Shown here piece after piece: positions 17,681 through 26,971 of a stretch of DNA of 64,000 nt (within the stretch, counting starts at the first letter, position 1; each line of letters starts with the position of its first letter). The stretch lies in NCBI RefSeq assembly GCF_040703125.1, contig NZ_CP160035.1, forward strand, positions 3,954,001 to 4,018,000, given 5' to 3'. The notes beneath the pieces were generated by a model. The model had not been told where the DNA came from. It ran no database searches and saw only the letters and a program-made list of their open reading frames with translations. Both the position numbers and the translations under genes were made by a program. The stretch is from Flavobacterium ovatum (GTDB taxonomy: Bacteria > Bacteroidota > Bacteroidia > Flavobacteriales > Flavobacteriaceae).

Positions 17681-17851
17681 TTACTGTTTTTTAATCCTTT
17701 TGGTCAGGCCAAAAACAAAAAGCATAACTCCTAAAACTAACAAAGTATAATAAATGGCAATACTTTGACTTCTTAGTACATTAGCACCTACAAAACAAAG
17801 AACACTGATTAAATACAGGTTCAATGAACTTAACTTTTTAAAAAAATCCAT
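17681..17851 (-). CDS. 56-residue two-helix membrane protein after ftsY
   Basis: Reading the minus strand from the ATG at 17851 gives MDFFKKLSSLNLYLISVLCF, then GANVLRSQSIAIYYTLLVLG and VMLFVFGLTKRIKKQ, ending with TAA at 17681. The two hydrophobic stretches (about 11-24 and 32-48) flanked by Lys/Arg make a small helical-hairpin membrane protein with both ends in the cytoplasm. It starts 5 bases past the ftsY stop codon, so it is co-transcribed and possibly translationally coupled. The ORF is short but has codon use like its neighbours. A role near SRP-receptor-mediated insertion is only suggested by position. Confidence 0.7.
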   Translation of the reverse strand: MDFFKKLSSLNLYLISVLCFVGANVLRSQSIAIYYTLLVLGVMLFVFGLTKRIKKQ

Positions 17852-17856
17852 TATTT

Positions 17857-18837
17857 TTATTTAAAGAAACTATCTACAAATTCATACTTATTAAAGACTT
17901 GTAAATCTTCGATACCTTCACCTACCCCAATATACTTAACTGGAATCTGGAACTGGTCTGAGATACCTATCACAACGCCACCTTTGGCAGTTCCATCAAG
18001 TTTGGTTACCGCAAGCGAAGTTACTTCAGTAGCTGCTGTAAACTGTTTGGCTTGCTCAAAAGCATTTTGACCAGTTGAACCATCCAAAACTAATAATACA
18101 TCATGAGGTGCATCAGCAACCACTTTTTGCATTACACGTTTTACTTTAGAAAGCTCGTTCATTAAATTCACTTTATTATGCAAACGTCCGGCTGTATCAA
18201 TAATAACTATATCAGCATTTTGAGCTACTGCAGATTGTAAAGTATCAAAAGCTACTGAGGCTGGATCACTCCCCATATCTTGACGTACAATGGGAACTCC
18301 CACTCTATCCGCCCAAATTTGCAATTGGTCAATAGCAGCTGCTCTAAAAGTATCTGCAGCTCCTAAAACCACATTGTATCCTGCTTTCTTAAATTGATAC
18401 GCTAATTTACCTATCGTTGTAGTTTTACCTACTCCATTCACTCCTACCACCATCAAAACATAAGGCTTGGCTTGAACAGGAACCACAAACTCTGTTGCTT
18501 CACCAGAATTAGTTTCAGACAACAAACCTGCAATTTCTTCTTGTAAAATGCGGTTCAATTCATCCGTTCCTAAATATTTATCTTCTGCTACTCGCTTTTC
18601 AATTCGAGTAATAATTTTCAAAGTAGTATTAACTCCCACATCCGAAGAAACTAAAATTTCTTCTAAATTATCCAATACATCATCATCCACTTTTGCTTTA
18701 CCCGCAACAGCTTTGGTCAACTTTGTAAAAAAAGATGCTTTTGACTTTTCTAAGCCTTTGTCTAACACCCCTTTTTCTTGCTCGGTAAGACTCTGTTCTT
18801 TTTTGTCAGATGAAAATATTTTTTTAAAAAAACTCAT
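17857..18837 (-). CDS. ftsY: Signal recognition particle receptor FtsY
   Basis: The SRP receptor GTPase docks ribosome-SRP complexes at the membrane. The 326-residue chain has a short charged N terminus (DKKEQSLTEQEKG), the helical N domain (about 30-105) and the GTPase domain with G1 GVNGVGKTTT, the insertion-box motif GAADTFRAAA, DTAGRL and TKLDGTAKGG. The long acidic A domain of E. coli is missing, as usual in this phylum. A terminator at 18888-18921 lies between it and the ribosomal protein genes, so it probably also has its own promoter. Confidence 0.96.
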   Translation of the reverse strand: MSFFKKIFSSDKKEQSLTEQEKGVLDKGLEKSKASFFTKLTKAVAGKAKVDDDVLDNLEEILVSSDVGVNTTLKIITRIEKRVAEDKYLGTDELNRILQEEIAGLLSETNSGEATEFVVPVQAKPYVLMVVGVNGVGKTTTIGKLAYQFKKAGYNVVLGAADTFRAAAIDQLQIWADRVGVPIVRQDMGSDPASVAFDTLQSAVAQNADIVIIDTAGRLHNKVNLMNELSKVKRVMQKVVADAPHDVLLVLDGSTGQNAFEQAKQFTAATEVTSLAVTKLDGTAKGGVVIGISDQFQIPVKYIGVGEGIEDLQVFNKYEFVDSFFK

Positions 18838-18887
18838 AATCGGAATTGTGCTAAATTCGTACGTAATAACAGGATAAAGATAAAAAT

Positions 18888-18921
18888 AAAAAAGCTACTT
18901 CCGTTAGAAAGTAGCTTTTTT
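18888..18921 (-). terminator. Terminator after the DUF4295 gene
   Basis: AAAAAAGCTACTT pairs perfectly with AAGTAGCTTTTTT around an eight-base loop. It would end the rpmB-rpmG-DUF4295 transcript before ftsY. Confidence 0.75.
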
Positions 18922-18937
18922 ATATAATGTCTTTTAA

Positions 18938-19090
18938 TTACTTCTTTTTCAAGAATTCATCAACTAACTCAGGAGCTAAAATAGTTTCTACGAAAGTATA
19001 AGCGCCAGTTTTTGGAGATTTCACCATTTTGATGGCTTTTGATAATCTCTTAGAAGCTGTTTGCAATGATGCTACTGTTTTCTTTGCCAT
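18938..19090 (-). CDS. DUF4295 small basic protein
   Basis: The minus strand from ATG at 19090 gives 50 residues: MAKKTVASLQTASKRLSKAI, KMVKSPKTGAYTFVETILAP and ELVDEFLKKK. This is the DUF4295 family, a Bacteroidota-specific small basic protein that regularly follows rpmG. Its size, charge and place in the L28-L33 operon suggest a ribosome-associated protein, which is an inference. It lies 77 bases after rpmG. Confidence 0.88.
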   Translation of the reverse strand: MAKKTVASLQTASKRLSKAIKMVKSPKTGAYTFVETILAPELVDEFLKKK

Positions 19091-19167
19091 GTCTAATTAT
19101 TTGTTTATTTGAAATTTTTATAAAACTCTAATGGAAAACCATTTGAGATTTTATAAATCTCTAATTA

Positions 19168-19350
19168 TTACTTAATTTCTTTGTGAACAGTTACTCTTTT
19201 CAAAACTGGATTAAATTTCTTAATCTCTAATCTGTCTGGAGTATTTTTTTTGTTCTTAGTTGTAATATATCTTGAAGTTCCTGCAACACCTGTTGTTTTG
19301 TGCTCAGTACACTCTAATATCACTTGAATTCTATTACCTTTCTTTGCCAT
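19168..19350 (-). CDS. rpmG: 50S ribosomal protein L33
   Basis: A 60-residue protein, [21 protein letters not shown], followed by [22 protein letters not shown], the standard L33 pattern. The zinc CxxC pairs are absent (only one Cys), so it is the zinc-independent form. It follows rpmB by 29 bases. Confidence 0.96.
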   Translation of the reverse strand: MAKKGNRIQVILECTEHKTTGVAGTSRYITTKNKKNTPDRLEIKKFNPVLKRVTVHKEIK

Positions 19351-19379
19351 CTTGCTCTATGTTTAGTATTGGAAAAAGA

Positions 19380-19616
19380 TTATTTGATAAATCCTTGTGC
19401 CTGTGCTTTTTTCAAAACAGCAGAAATTCCATTTTTATTAATTGTTTTTACCGTAGATGCTGCTACTCTAAGAGTAATCCATCTATCTTCTTCTGGAAGA
19501 TAAAAACGCTTCTTAACTAAGTTTACAGAAAATTTTCTCTTAGTTTTATTCATAGCGTGAGAAACGTTATTTCCTACCATCGCTCTTTTACCTGTAAGGT
19601 CACAAACTCTTGACAT
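19380..19616 (-). CDS. rpmB: 50S ribosomal protein L28
   Basis: A 78-residue protein with [20 protein letters not shown] and [19 protein letters not shown], characteristic of L28. It is the first gene of rpmB-rpmG-DUF4295, about 75 bases downstream of cinA. Confidence 0.96.
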   Translation of the reverse strand: MSRVCDLTGKRAMVGNNVSHAMNKTKRKFSVNLVKKRFYLPEEDRWITLRVAASTVKTINKNGISAVLKKAQAQGFIK

Positions 19617-19691
19617 TATATATATCTTTTAATCGTTATTCAAAATCAGGGTGCAAAGAAAAGAAAAATAAACGTATCAAACAAAATTTTA

Positions 19692-20942
19692 CTACACAAA
19701 TTTCATAATTTCTTTTTGCAATATCTCTAAACTTTTATATACAGCTCTATCTATCACTTTCTCACGGGGTTGACCAAAATTAAACTCTTCAACAATGACT
19801 TCATTAGGAGTTGCCAAAGCAATAAAAACGGATCCAATTTCAGCATCACCCTCGCCTTTTGTTGGTCCAGCGTTCCCAGTTGTCGCTATCGCATAATCAG
19901 TTTTCATTAACTTTTTCACGTTCAAAGCCATTGCAGAAGCAACCTCGGCACTCACCACCGAAAACTCCTCGATTAAGGCGTTTGGAATCGACAATACCTC
20001 TATTTTGGCTAGTGTTGCATAAGAAACTACACTTCCTTTAAAATAATTTGAAGCACCCGCAACTGACGTTAACAAAGAAGCAATAGAGCCTCCTGTACAA
20101 CTTTCGGCTGTAGCAATTGTAGCATTTTGTTTTTCCAACAGTCTCCCTACAATTACCTCAATAGTTTCATCTTCCTCATAACCAACGATAATATCATTGA
20201 TAATTGCCTTCAACAATACTACTTGATTTGCAATCTCTTTTTCTAATTTTCCTTTATCAATACCTCTAGCAGTCAATCGCAAACGTACTCTTCCCGGACT
20301 TGGTAAATACGCCAATTTCACAAATTCTGGCAAATTATCTTCCCATTCCTCAAGACGTTCTGCCACCATACTTTCTCCTTGTCCGTATGTAAGTATTGTT
20401 TTATGTAAAATATACGGACGTTTATACTCTTTAACAACTTTTGGGATGATTTCGTTTTCTACCAAATACTTCATTTCATAGGGCACTCCTGGCAAGGAAA
20501 CAAAAACAGTATTTTCTTTTTTCATCCACATCCCTGGAGCCGTACCTACTTGATTATGAAGTACTATACAACGAGAAGGAACCAAGGCTTGATCTTTATT
20601 TATCTGTGTTATAGCTCGCTTATAAAAACCTTCAATCAATTCCGTTACATGAGCCAGAACAGTAGCATCCACCACCAATTCATCATCAAAATAATCACAA
20701 AATGTCTTTTTAGTTACATCATCTTTTGTAGGCCCTAAACCCCCCGTTACAATAACCAAATCAACCTTGTTTTGAAGCTTTTTGAACGTATCCAAAATGT
20801 GTTGTTTATCATCACTTATAGACAACATTTCGTGCGTCTCAACTCCTATCCTATCCAAAGATTTAGAGATAAACGCCGAATTTGTATCCACAATTTGACC
20901 AATTAAAATTTCATCTCCAATAGTAACTATAGTCGCTTTCAT
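19692..20942 (-). CDS. cinA: CinA-family protein
   Basis: A 416-residue two-domain protein. The N-terminal MoCF-binding-like domain (about 1-170) has [20 protein letters not shown] and [11 protein letters not shown], and in studied relatives it hydrolyses ADP-ribose or acts on pyridine nucleotides. The C-terminal domain (about 250-416) has [19 protein letters not shown] and [13 protein letters not shown], the nicotinamide-mononucleotide deamidase domain. Together these indicate pyridine nucleotide salvage. The domain order and length are standard. Confidence 0.94.
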   Translation of the reverse strand: MKATIVTIGDEILIGQIVDTNSAFISKSLDRIGVETHEMLSISDDKQHILDTFKKLQNKVDLVIVTGGLGPTKDDVTKKTFCDYFDDELVVDATVLAHVTELIEGFYKRAITQINKDQALVPSRCIVLHNQVGTAPGMWMKKENTVFVSLPGVPYEMKYLVENEIIPKVVKEYKRPYILHKTILTYGQGESMVAERLEEWEDNLPEFVKLAYLPSPGRVRLRLTARGIDKGKLEKEIANQVVLLKAIINDIIVGYEEDETIEVIVGRLLEKQNATIATAESCTGGSIASLLTSVAGASNYFKGSVVSYATLAKIEVLSIPNALIEEFSVVSAEVASAMALNVKKLMKTDYAIATTGNAGPTKGEGDAEIGSVFIALATPNEVIVEEFNFGQPREKVIDRAVYKSLEILQKEIMKFV

Positions 20943-21043
20943 GCTGTTTTATTTATTTGACTTCATTATATACAGAAAATTCAACACCTAATTTTTAATT
21001 AAATGTTGAATTTCTTTATTTATTTATCTGTTTTAGGCTCCCC

Positions 21044-21391
21044 TTATGACAAATCAAAATCTTTATTAATTTCCTTAATAGCGTCTTCCACTTGTTTTCT
21101 AACGCTTTTAAAAGTATCAATAATATCTTTTTTCTTTCCTTCCGTTTTGGTCCATGCTTCGATCTGAAGAATTTCCTCAAATGCTACATTTAAACCTAGT
21201 AAATCTAAGGTTGGCTTGATTTTATGCGCATAAGCATACGCATGCTTATGATCTTTCTTTTTTATTCCTTCTTTAATTTGGGATAAATCCTCAGGAACTT
21301 CGCTCACAAACAATGTCAACACATCGTTCACAAAATCTTGATCGTTATCTGAAAGTTCGTAAACTTTGGAAAGGTTGTAATGTAGTGCCAT
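21044..21391 (-). CDS. Histidine phosphotransfer (Hpt) domain protein
   Basis: A single-domain 115-residue helical protein with the phosphorylated histidine predicted at His56 in AYAHKIKPTLDLLG. It would relay phosphate between a hybrid kinase and a response regulator, but no kinase or regulator is next to it. Its ATG overlaps the stop codon of the upstream FAH-family gene by one base, so the two are translated from one message. Confidence 0.88.
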   Translation of the reverse strand: MALHYNLSKVYELSDNDQDFVNDVLTLFVSEVPEDLSQIKEGIKKKDHKHAYAYAHKIKPTLDLLGLNVAFEEILQIEAWTKTEGKKKDIIDTFKSVRKQVEDAIKEINKDFDLS

Positions 21392-22002
21392 TATTTTACT
21401 TGTATTCTAAATAGTTTCTGTCCTTCTAAAAATCCTTCTAATATATCTTCTGACTTCACAGCCGCTACTCCTTCTGGAGTTCCTGTAAAAATAATATCTC
21501 CTATTTTTAAAGTGAAAAATTGTGATACATAAGCAATGATTTCATCAATTTTCCACAACATAAAAGCCGAATTCCCTTTTTGAACTGAACTATTATTGTT
21601 AGTTAATTCAAATGTAATATTTTCTAGTGAACTAAATTTACTTTTGGGTAAAAATTCTCCAATGACTGCAGAACCGTCAAATGCCTTGGCAATCTCCCAA
21701 GGCAATCCTTTTTCTTTTAATTTAGATTGTAAATCTCTAGCCGTAAAATCTATACCTACACTAATTTCGTCATAATACTTATGCGCAAACTTGGCGTCTA
21801 TATATTTCCCTACTTTATTAATCTTTACAATTAACTCTACTTCATGGTGAATTTCTTCAGAAAACTCTGGAAGCACAAAAGGATGTTGCTTTAACAAAAC
21901 TGCTGAATCTGGTTTCATAAAAATCACCGGCTCTGACGGTCGTTCATTTTGCAACTCCTCAATGTGTTTGGCATAATTACGGCCAATACAGATTATCTTC
22001 AT
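21391..22002 (-). CDS. Fumarylacetoacetate hydrolase-family protein
   Basis: A 203-residue single-domain FAH protein: MKIICIGRNYAKHIEELQNE, the metal-binding EEIHHEVELIVKI element, and GDIIFTGTPEGVAAV near the C terminus. Small members of the family act as acylpyruvases or oxaloacetate decarboxylases/tautomerases; which applies cannot be told. It follows the exonuclease gene with a dispersed repeat in the 63-base gap and overlaps the Hpt gene by one base. Confidence 0.88.
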   Translation of the reverse strand: MKIICIGRNYAKHIEELQNERPSEPVIFMKPDSAVLLKQHPFVLPEFSEEIHHEVELIVKINKVGKYIDAKFAHKYYDEISVGIDFTARDLQSKLKEKGLPWEIAKAFDGSAVIGEFLPKSKFSSLENITFELTNNNSSVQKGNSAFMLWKIDEIIAYVSQFFTLKIGDIIFTGTPEGVAAVKSEDILEGFLEGQKLFRIQVK

Positions 22003-22011
22003 GTTTATAGT

Positions 22012-22068
22012 ATTCAGTTTTCGATCTCAATTTTCAGTTGGATACTGCTAACTGAGACTGAAAACTTA
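22012..22068. repeat. ATTCAGT-type repeat, copy 2
   Basis: The gap between the exonuclease and FAH-family genes is filled by GTATTCAGTTTTCGATCTC, TTTTCAGTTGGATACTG and CTGAGACTGAAAACTT, the same words as at 15389-15517. Confidence 0.55.
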
Positions 22069-22836
22069 TTTAGTATTTAACTTCCTAAGCTTAATTGCTG
22101 TCAAAACTTTCTTGGTATATAAAGGAAAATCAGCGTTCTGAATCCAACTAAAATAACCAGGTTCTGTTTCTAAAATTTTATCAACTTTTACTCCTTTATG
22201 TTTTCCAAAAGAAAAAACCTCTTCACCGTCTTTATCGAAAGCAATCATTCCAGCAAAATCGGCTATTTTCTTTCTAGTTGAAAACTCAGATAATGATTTG
22301 ATATCGTTCTCTAAATCCTCGTAACGCTCTAGTTGTGCTTTTAGTATTTCGTAAGTTGCCATCGTGTCTGCTTCTGCCGAATGGGCATTTTCTAGACTTT
22401 GACCACAATAAAATTTGTACGCAGCACTCAACGTACGTTCCTCTTTTTTATGAAAAATAGTTTGAACATCTACTGACACTCGGTTTTTCATATCAAAGTC
22501 AACTCCAGCTCGTAACAACTCTTCGGCTAATAAAGGAATATCAAAACGGTCGGAATTAAATCCACCCAAATCGCTGTCCTTTATCATTGTATAAACTTGC
22601 AATGCTAGCTCGTTGAAAGTAGGTTCGTTCGCTACCTTCTCATCTGTAATTCCATGAACTGCTGTTGTTTCAGCGGGAATTGGAATAGTTGGATTAACCA
22701 ACCAAGTTTTACTTTCTTTATTTCCGTTTGGAAATACTTTAAAAATTGAAATTTCTACTATTCTATCTTTTCCTATATCTATTCCTGTAGTTTCAAGGTC
22801 GAAAAAGCAAATTGGTCTATTGAGTTTTAATTCCAT
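22066..22836 (-). CDS. 3'-5' exonuclease (DnaQ-like, DEDDh)
   Basis: A 256-residue protein whose first 175 residues are an RNase H-fold exonuclease: FFDLETTGIDIG (ExoI Asp/Glu), GFNSDRFDIPLL (ExoII) and HSAEADTMATYEIL (ExoIII His and Asp). The C-terminal part contains FGKHKGVKVDKILETEPGYF followed by WIQNADFPLYTKKVL, the small domain often found after bacterial epsilon-like exonucleases. It could proofread or process nucleic acid ends; it is not the main DNA polymerase III epsilon subunit by any feature visible here. Confidence 0.9.
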   Translation of the reverse strand: MELKLNRPICFFDLETTGIDIGKDRIVEISIFKVFPNGNKESKTWLVNPTIPIPAETTAVHGITDEKVANEPTFNELALQVYTMIKDSDLGGFNSDRFDIPLLAEELLRAGVDFDMKNRVSVDVQTIFHKKEERTLSAAYKFYCGQSLENAHSAEADTMATYEILKAQLERYEDLENDIKSLSEFSTRKKIADFAGMIAFDKDGEEVFSFGKHKGVKVDKILETEPGYFSWIQNADFPLYTKKVLTAIKLRKLNTK

Positions 22837-23002
22837 TATAATTTTTTGTATGAACTACAAATATAATTTTTTAAGTCTAAAATAGAAACCTTAAAGCCGT
22901 GTTTAATTATTTTATTCTTGAAAGGGTAAAAAATTAAGGCTCGATTTTGAAAGATATTTCAGAATGTGATGAAATGTATTTTACGGAGTTATGATCGGAA
23001 TT
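22837..23002. other. Intergenic leader of the exonuclease gene
   Basis: The first 166 bases of a 346-base gap contain no gene and no clear signal beyond an AT-rich leader. The rest of the gap is taken up by a modular repeat and a terminator. Confidence 0.4.
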
Positions 23003-23104
23003 GCGTAAGGGATAGCAGTGGAAATCCTTTTTTGGGGCTTTTTCTGCCCCAAAAAAGATTGTAACGTATAGCCCGACCGGCTTTTTCTGCCGGTTACGCC
23101 CAAA
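23003..23104 (+). repeat. Modular dispersed repeat, copy 3
   Basis: The left arm GCGTAAGGGATAGCAGTGGAA and right arm GTAACGTATAGCCCGACC frame a perfect 11-bp hairpin, TTTTTTGGGGC (23028-23038) with GCCCCAAAAAA (23046-23056). A second small hairpin, CCGG(CTTTTTCTG)CCGG, follows. The arm wording differs from copies 1-2 but the order of parts is the same. Confidence 0.65.
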
Positions 23105-23126
23105 AAACAGCTAAAGACTTAACACA

Positions 23127-23163
23127 AAAAAACCCTCAAAATCAAAATGGTTTTGAGGGTTTG
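23127..23163 (-). terminator. Terminator of the E2 gene
   Basis: AAACCCTCAAAA pairs with TTTTGAGGGTTT around a nine-base loop, with an A-run upstream that reads as a U-tract on the minus strand. It lies 20 bases past the stop codon. Confidence 0.8.
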
Positions 23164-23182
23164 TATATTGCTCTAAAGTCTT

Positions 23183-24490
23183 TTAAAAATCTCTACTCAC
23201 ATCAAAAGACTCTAGATATTCAGCCACTCTTTTGACGAACATTCCGCCCAGTGCACCGTCAATAATACGATGGTCATAACTGTGGGTCAAGAACATTTTT
23301 TGTCGAATGCCGATAAAGTCACCTTCGGGAGTTTCAATAACCGCAGGTACTTTACGAATCGCACCAAGAGCTAAAATCCCTACTTCGGGTTGGTTGATAA
23401 TTGGAGTACCAAAAATACTTCCAAATGAACCTACGTTCGTCACTGTGTAAGTTCCACCTTTAGTATCATCTGGCTTTAGTTTACCTTGTTTTGCACGGTT
23501 TCCTAAATCGTTTACCGCTTTGGCCATACCAACTAAGTTCAATTGGTCTGCGTTTTTAATCACAGGCACAATTAAATTTCCATTTGGCAAAGCTGCTGCC
23601 ATACCTAAGTTGATATTTTTCTTTTTAATGATATAATCACCATCAATTGAAATATTCATCCCTGGATAATCTTTCAATGCTTTGGCAACCGCCTCCATAA
23701 AAATAGGGGTAAAAGTTAATTTCGCACCTTCTCTTCTTTCAAATTCCGTTTTATGTTGGTCACGCCATTTTACAATATTGGTTACATCCACCTCAATGAA
23801 GGACTGTACGTGAACAGACGTTTGGATAGAAGCTTTCATATAACCCGAAATCAATTTGCGCATTCTGTCCATCTCTACTATTTCATCGCCTCCATTAATG
23901 GAAACGGGAACTATTTGAGGTGTGATTATAGGAGTTGCAATTGGAGCGGCTTTTGAAATTACAGTTGCTGCCACTGGCATTACACCATTGGAACTACGAT
24001 TTTGAACATAGGTCAAAATATCATCTTTAGTAACACGATTGTCTTTTCCTGTTCCTACTATTAAATCCAATTCCTGAAGAGAAACCCCTTCAGTAGAGGC
24101 TATATTTTTTACTAATGGAGAATAAAATTTATCCGAGCTAGAAAAATCAACTGGAGCAGCAACCATCTCTTTGGCTACTTCCACTGCCTTGGCTATCTGA
24201 TCAATAACTTCAGAATCAATAATTTCTTCCTCTTTGACATCTGTAACATCACTAGTCTCAATGATTGCAATAGTTTGACCTACTTGCACCAAATCGTCTT
24301 TAGAAAAAAGTTGTTCTACCAAAACTCCAGATACTTCACTAGGAACTTCATTATCTACTTTGTCTGTCGCAACTTCAACTATGACATCATCAGCATTGAT
24401 AGTATCACCAACGGATTTTAACCAGTTTGTAATAGTTGCTTCTGCGACGCTTTCTCCCATTCTTGGAAGTTTTAATTCAAATCTTGCCAT
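23183..24490 (-). CDS. 2-oxo acid dehydrogenase E2 (dihydrolipoyl acyltransferase)
   Basis: The acyltransferase core of a 2-oxo acid dehydrogenase complex. The 435-residue chain has one lipoyl domain with the lipoylated Lys44 (ATDKVDNEV), a linker, an E3/E1-binding domain at about 120-165 (SPLVKNIASTEGVSLQELD) and a catalytic domain with the HxxxDG motif HSYDHRIIDG near residue 408. The single lipoyl domain and MARFELKLPRMGESVAEATI start resemble branched-chain or 2-oxoglutarate E2 proteins. E1 and E3 genes are not adjacent, so the substrate is not settled. Confidence 0.92.
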   Translation of the reverse strand: MARFELKLPRMGESVAEATITNWLKSVGDTINADDVIVEVATDKVDNEVPSEVSGVLVEQLFSKDDLVQVGQTIAIIETSDVTDVKEEEIIDSEVIDQIAKAVEVAKEMVAAPVDFSSSDKFYSPLVKNIASTEGVSLQELDLIVGTGKDNRVTKDDILTYVQNRSSNGVMPVAATVISKAAPIATPIITPQIVPVSINGGDEIVEMDRMRKLISGYMKASIQTSVHVQSFIEVDVTNIVKWRDQHKTEFERREGAKLTFTPIFMEAVAKALKDYPGMNISIDGDYIIKKKNINLGMAAALPNGNLIVPVIKNADQLNLVGMAKAVNDLGNRAKQGKLKPDDTKGGTYTVTNVGSFGSIFGTPIINQPEVGILALGAIRKVPAVIETPEGDFIGIRQKMFLTHSYDHRIIDGALGGMFVKRVAEYLESFDVSRDF

Positions 24491-24604
24491 ATCATTTACC
24501 CTAAAAAGGTGTCGTTTTATTATCTGTTTGCGAAATTAGTGATTTTTTGAAACATTCATTTCATATGTAGCTATTTATTGCTTTTTTTATCTGAGATATG
24601 TAAT

Positions 24605-25771
24605 TTATACTCCAATTTTTATAACAGTTCCTCTTTCAATAGAATTATCACTCCCAATTAAGAAATCGGTGTTTTTGGGTATAATTTTAAAGGTACAATT
24701 GTTGTTTTTTTGTAATTCCATAAAACCGATACATTCTTTAAAGGTAACAAAATGAGCATCTAATATAATTTCAACTGGAGAATTATTCGCATTAGACTCC
24801 AAAAAAACTAATTTTTCGGCATTCAAATCTCGAAAATCTAAATTCTTTTTAATAACTGTGTTTAACCTATTCGCTAAGTTTTTGTCTTTTGAAAAAAGGA
24901 CAAAATGCTCTATCTCATTTTTAATTTTACTTTTTCCTTGAAACATTTTCACGAAAGAAAAAAATAAGATTCCAAGCTTCATAAAGATAGAAAACAGCAT
25001 CGAAACTTTGAAATGTTTTTTATAAAAAAAGTTCATCGCTTCCTGAAAACGTTTCATATAAGTTTCATCCTTAATGGTACTTTCTCCTTTAAAATGAATC
25101 ACGGTAGTTTCGTGGAAATAAAAATTGTTTTTCCCTTTTTTTAAAGCCATAAAGGACAAATCAATATCATCTGAATACATGAAACAATCCTCGTCAAATC
25201 CGCCAATATCCTTATATAATTGTCGTTGCACAACCATAAAAGCCCCAACTAGGATTTCGACTTGACCGGTTTGATTTTTAGTCAAATGACTAGCATAATA
25301 TTTCCCAAAACAGACGACTTTTGGAAACAGTTTATACAAAGCTGTGATTTTTGTAAAAGCTACCCAAGGCGTTGGAACGCCACGTTTGCTTTCGGGCAAA
25401 AAGTTTCCTGCTCCATCAATCAGTTTGACACCAATAATCCCGAGGTTTTTTTGTTTTTTGGCGAAAGCCAAAACTTTAATAAATGTATCTTCTGCAACTA
25501 CTGTATCAGGATTTAAAATACAGATATATTCACCTATAGCTTCAGCAACTCCGATATTATTGCCTTTGGGAAAACCTGAGTTTTGTTTGTTTTCGATGAG
25601 TTTTACATGTGGAAAACGCTCTCTGACCATGGCGCAACTCCCATCTGGCGAATTGTTATCGACTACAATAATCTCAGCGTCTATATTCTCTACAGCGCTT
25701 TGCACACTTAATAGGCAAAGCTCTAGAAAGTATTGAACGTTATAATTGAGTATGATTACGGATAACTGCAT
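24605..25771 (-). CDS. Family 2 glycosyltransferase
   Basis: A 388-residue GT-A enzyme: MQLSVIILNYNVQYFLELCL, the nucleotide-binding IIVVDNNSPDGS, GEYICILNPDTVVAED (DxD-like) and GGFDEDCFMYSDDIDLSFMA. A hydrophobic segment at about 263-282 may anchor it to the inner membrane. It probably transfers a sugar (rhamnosyltransferase-like subfamily) to a surface glycan. It stands alone, divergent from the secreted protein at 25823. A -7 box lies only 4 bases from the ATG. Confidence 0.9.
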   Translation of the reverse strand: MQLSVIILNYNVQYFLELCLLSVQSAVENIDAEIIVVDNNSPDGSCAMVRERFPHVKLIENKQNSGFPKGNNIGVAEAIGEYICILNPDTVVAEDTFIKVLAFAKKQKNLGIIGVKLIDGAGNFLPESKRGVPTPWVAFTKITALYKLFPKVVCFGKYYASHLTKNQTGQVEILVGAFMVVQRQLYKDIGGFDEDCFMYSDDIDLSFMALKKGKNNFYFHETTVIHFKGESTIKDETYMKRFQEAMNFFYKKHFKVSMLFSIFMKLGILFFSFVKMFQGKSKIKNEIEHFVLFSKDKNLANRLNTVIKKNLDFRDLNAEKLVFLESNANNSPVEIILDAHFVTFKECIGFMELQKNNNCTFKIIPKNTDFLIGSDNSIERGTVIKIGV

Positions 25772-25775
25772 GACG

Positions 25776-25783
25776 CAAATATA
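25776..25783 (-). promoter_or_regulatory. -7 box directly at the glycosyltransferase start
   Basis: The minus strand reads TATATTTG, then CGTC, then the ATG at 25771. With the usual 5-7 base distance the transcript would start at or inside the start codon, which predicts a leaderless message. Confidence 0.4.
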
Positions 25784-25822
25784 CAGTGTTAAACCTTCTG
25801 CGGAAATATTTTTGAATTACTT

Positions 25823-26788
25823 TTGGTATCTAAACCCATAAAATTGAAAGTCACTTTTTTCTTTTTCCTAATTTTCACGATTACGACTTGGAGTCAAATT
25901 TCGGGTTGTACAGATCCTTTGTCTAAAAAATTCAACCCTAAAGCAACCGTAAACGATGGCAGTTGCTGTTATAAAAAAGTAAAGATTAAACCTGATTTTT
26001 CTGTTCAATTGAGTGACTCTTTGACTGAGACTTCCAGTTTACTTTACTTTGATTCTCTTTTATGGACTATCAATGATGATACTGATGCTACAATTTACGG
26101 CATGAACACAAAAGGAATAATTGAGAAAAAGATAAACATCAACGGATTAAAAAACAAAGAATGGGAAGAAATAAGCCAAGACAATGACTATCTATATTTA
26201 GGTGACTTTGGTAATAATTATCAAGGAAATCGGACCGATTTACGTATTTTGAGATTGGCTAAAAATGAGTACTACAACAATTTAGCAAAAATTGATACTA
26301 TTGCATTTTCCTACGATGACCAAACGGACTTAAGCGCTCAAAAACCTAACAAAACGAATTTTGATTGTGAAGCGTTTGTCGTTTTGCAAGACAGTATTTA
26401 TTTATTTACCAAACGTTTTAAAGATTTAAAAACCACAGTTTATTCTTTACCCAAACAGCCTGGAAAATATATAGCAAAGGCCAAAGAAACTTTTAAGACA
26501 AAAGGATTGGTTACAGGAGCCACTTATTTTGAAGCCACAAAAACTATTGCTTTAACAGGTTATTCTAAACTTTTGAAACCATTTATTTATTTGTTATCTG
26601 ATTTCAATGGTACTGATTTTTTCTCGGGCAATAAACGTAAAATCAAACTCAAATTGCCTTTTCACCAGGTGGAAGGAATCGCTACACCTGATGGATTTAA
26701 TTATTATATTACCAATGAGAAAATGGTTCGAAAGCCTATCTTCAATGTACATCAGCAATTGCATCGTGTTGATTTGAGTCCTTTTTAA
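25823..26788 (+). CDS. Secreted propeller-like protein, unknown function
   Basis: A 321-residue protein with a signal peptide (VTFFFFLIFTITTWSQ). A short Cys-containing segment follows, SGCTDPLSKKFNPKATVNDGSCCY, matching the small domain repeated in many Bacteroidota surface proteins (SGCTDPxAxNYNPxATxDDGSC). The remaining 270 residues have repeated WEEISQDNDYLYLGDFGNN / FDCEAFVVLQDSIYLFTKR / VEGIATPDGFNYYITNE units typical of a beta propeller. No ATG fits: translation could start at TTG 25823 or at TTG 25844, which places the signal peptide closer to the N terminus. No catalytic residue is recognised. Confidence 0.75.
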   Translation: MVSKPIKLKVTFFFFLIFTITTWSQISGCTDPLSKKFNPKATVNDGSCCYKKVKIKPDFSVQLSDSLTETSSLLYFDSLLWTINDDTDATIYGMNTKGIIEKKININGLKNKEWEEISQDNDYLYLGDFGNNYQGNRTDLRILRLAKNEYYNNLAKIDTIAFSYDDQTDLSAQKPNKTNFDCEAFVVLQDSIYLFTKRFKDLKTTVYSLPKQPGKYIAKAKETFKTKGLVTGATYFEATKTIALTGYSKLLKPFIYLLSDFNGTDFFSGNKRKIKLKLPFHQVEGIATPDGFNYYITNEKMVRKPIFNVHQQLHRVDLSPF

Positions 26789-26971
26789 AATAGAAATAAA
26801 AACCTCTGATTATCAGCTCACTAATTTAAAAAAATTAAGGATAAAATTCAGTTAGTAAAAGATAAAAAAAACTCATTTTAGAAATTTAGTTAGTTCTACA
26901 TTGTACTGTTATTTTAGAGTCAGAAAAACACTTCTTCAAGACTTCTAAAAAACCAACCAAACAGAACTAAA

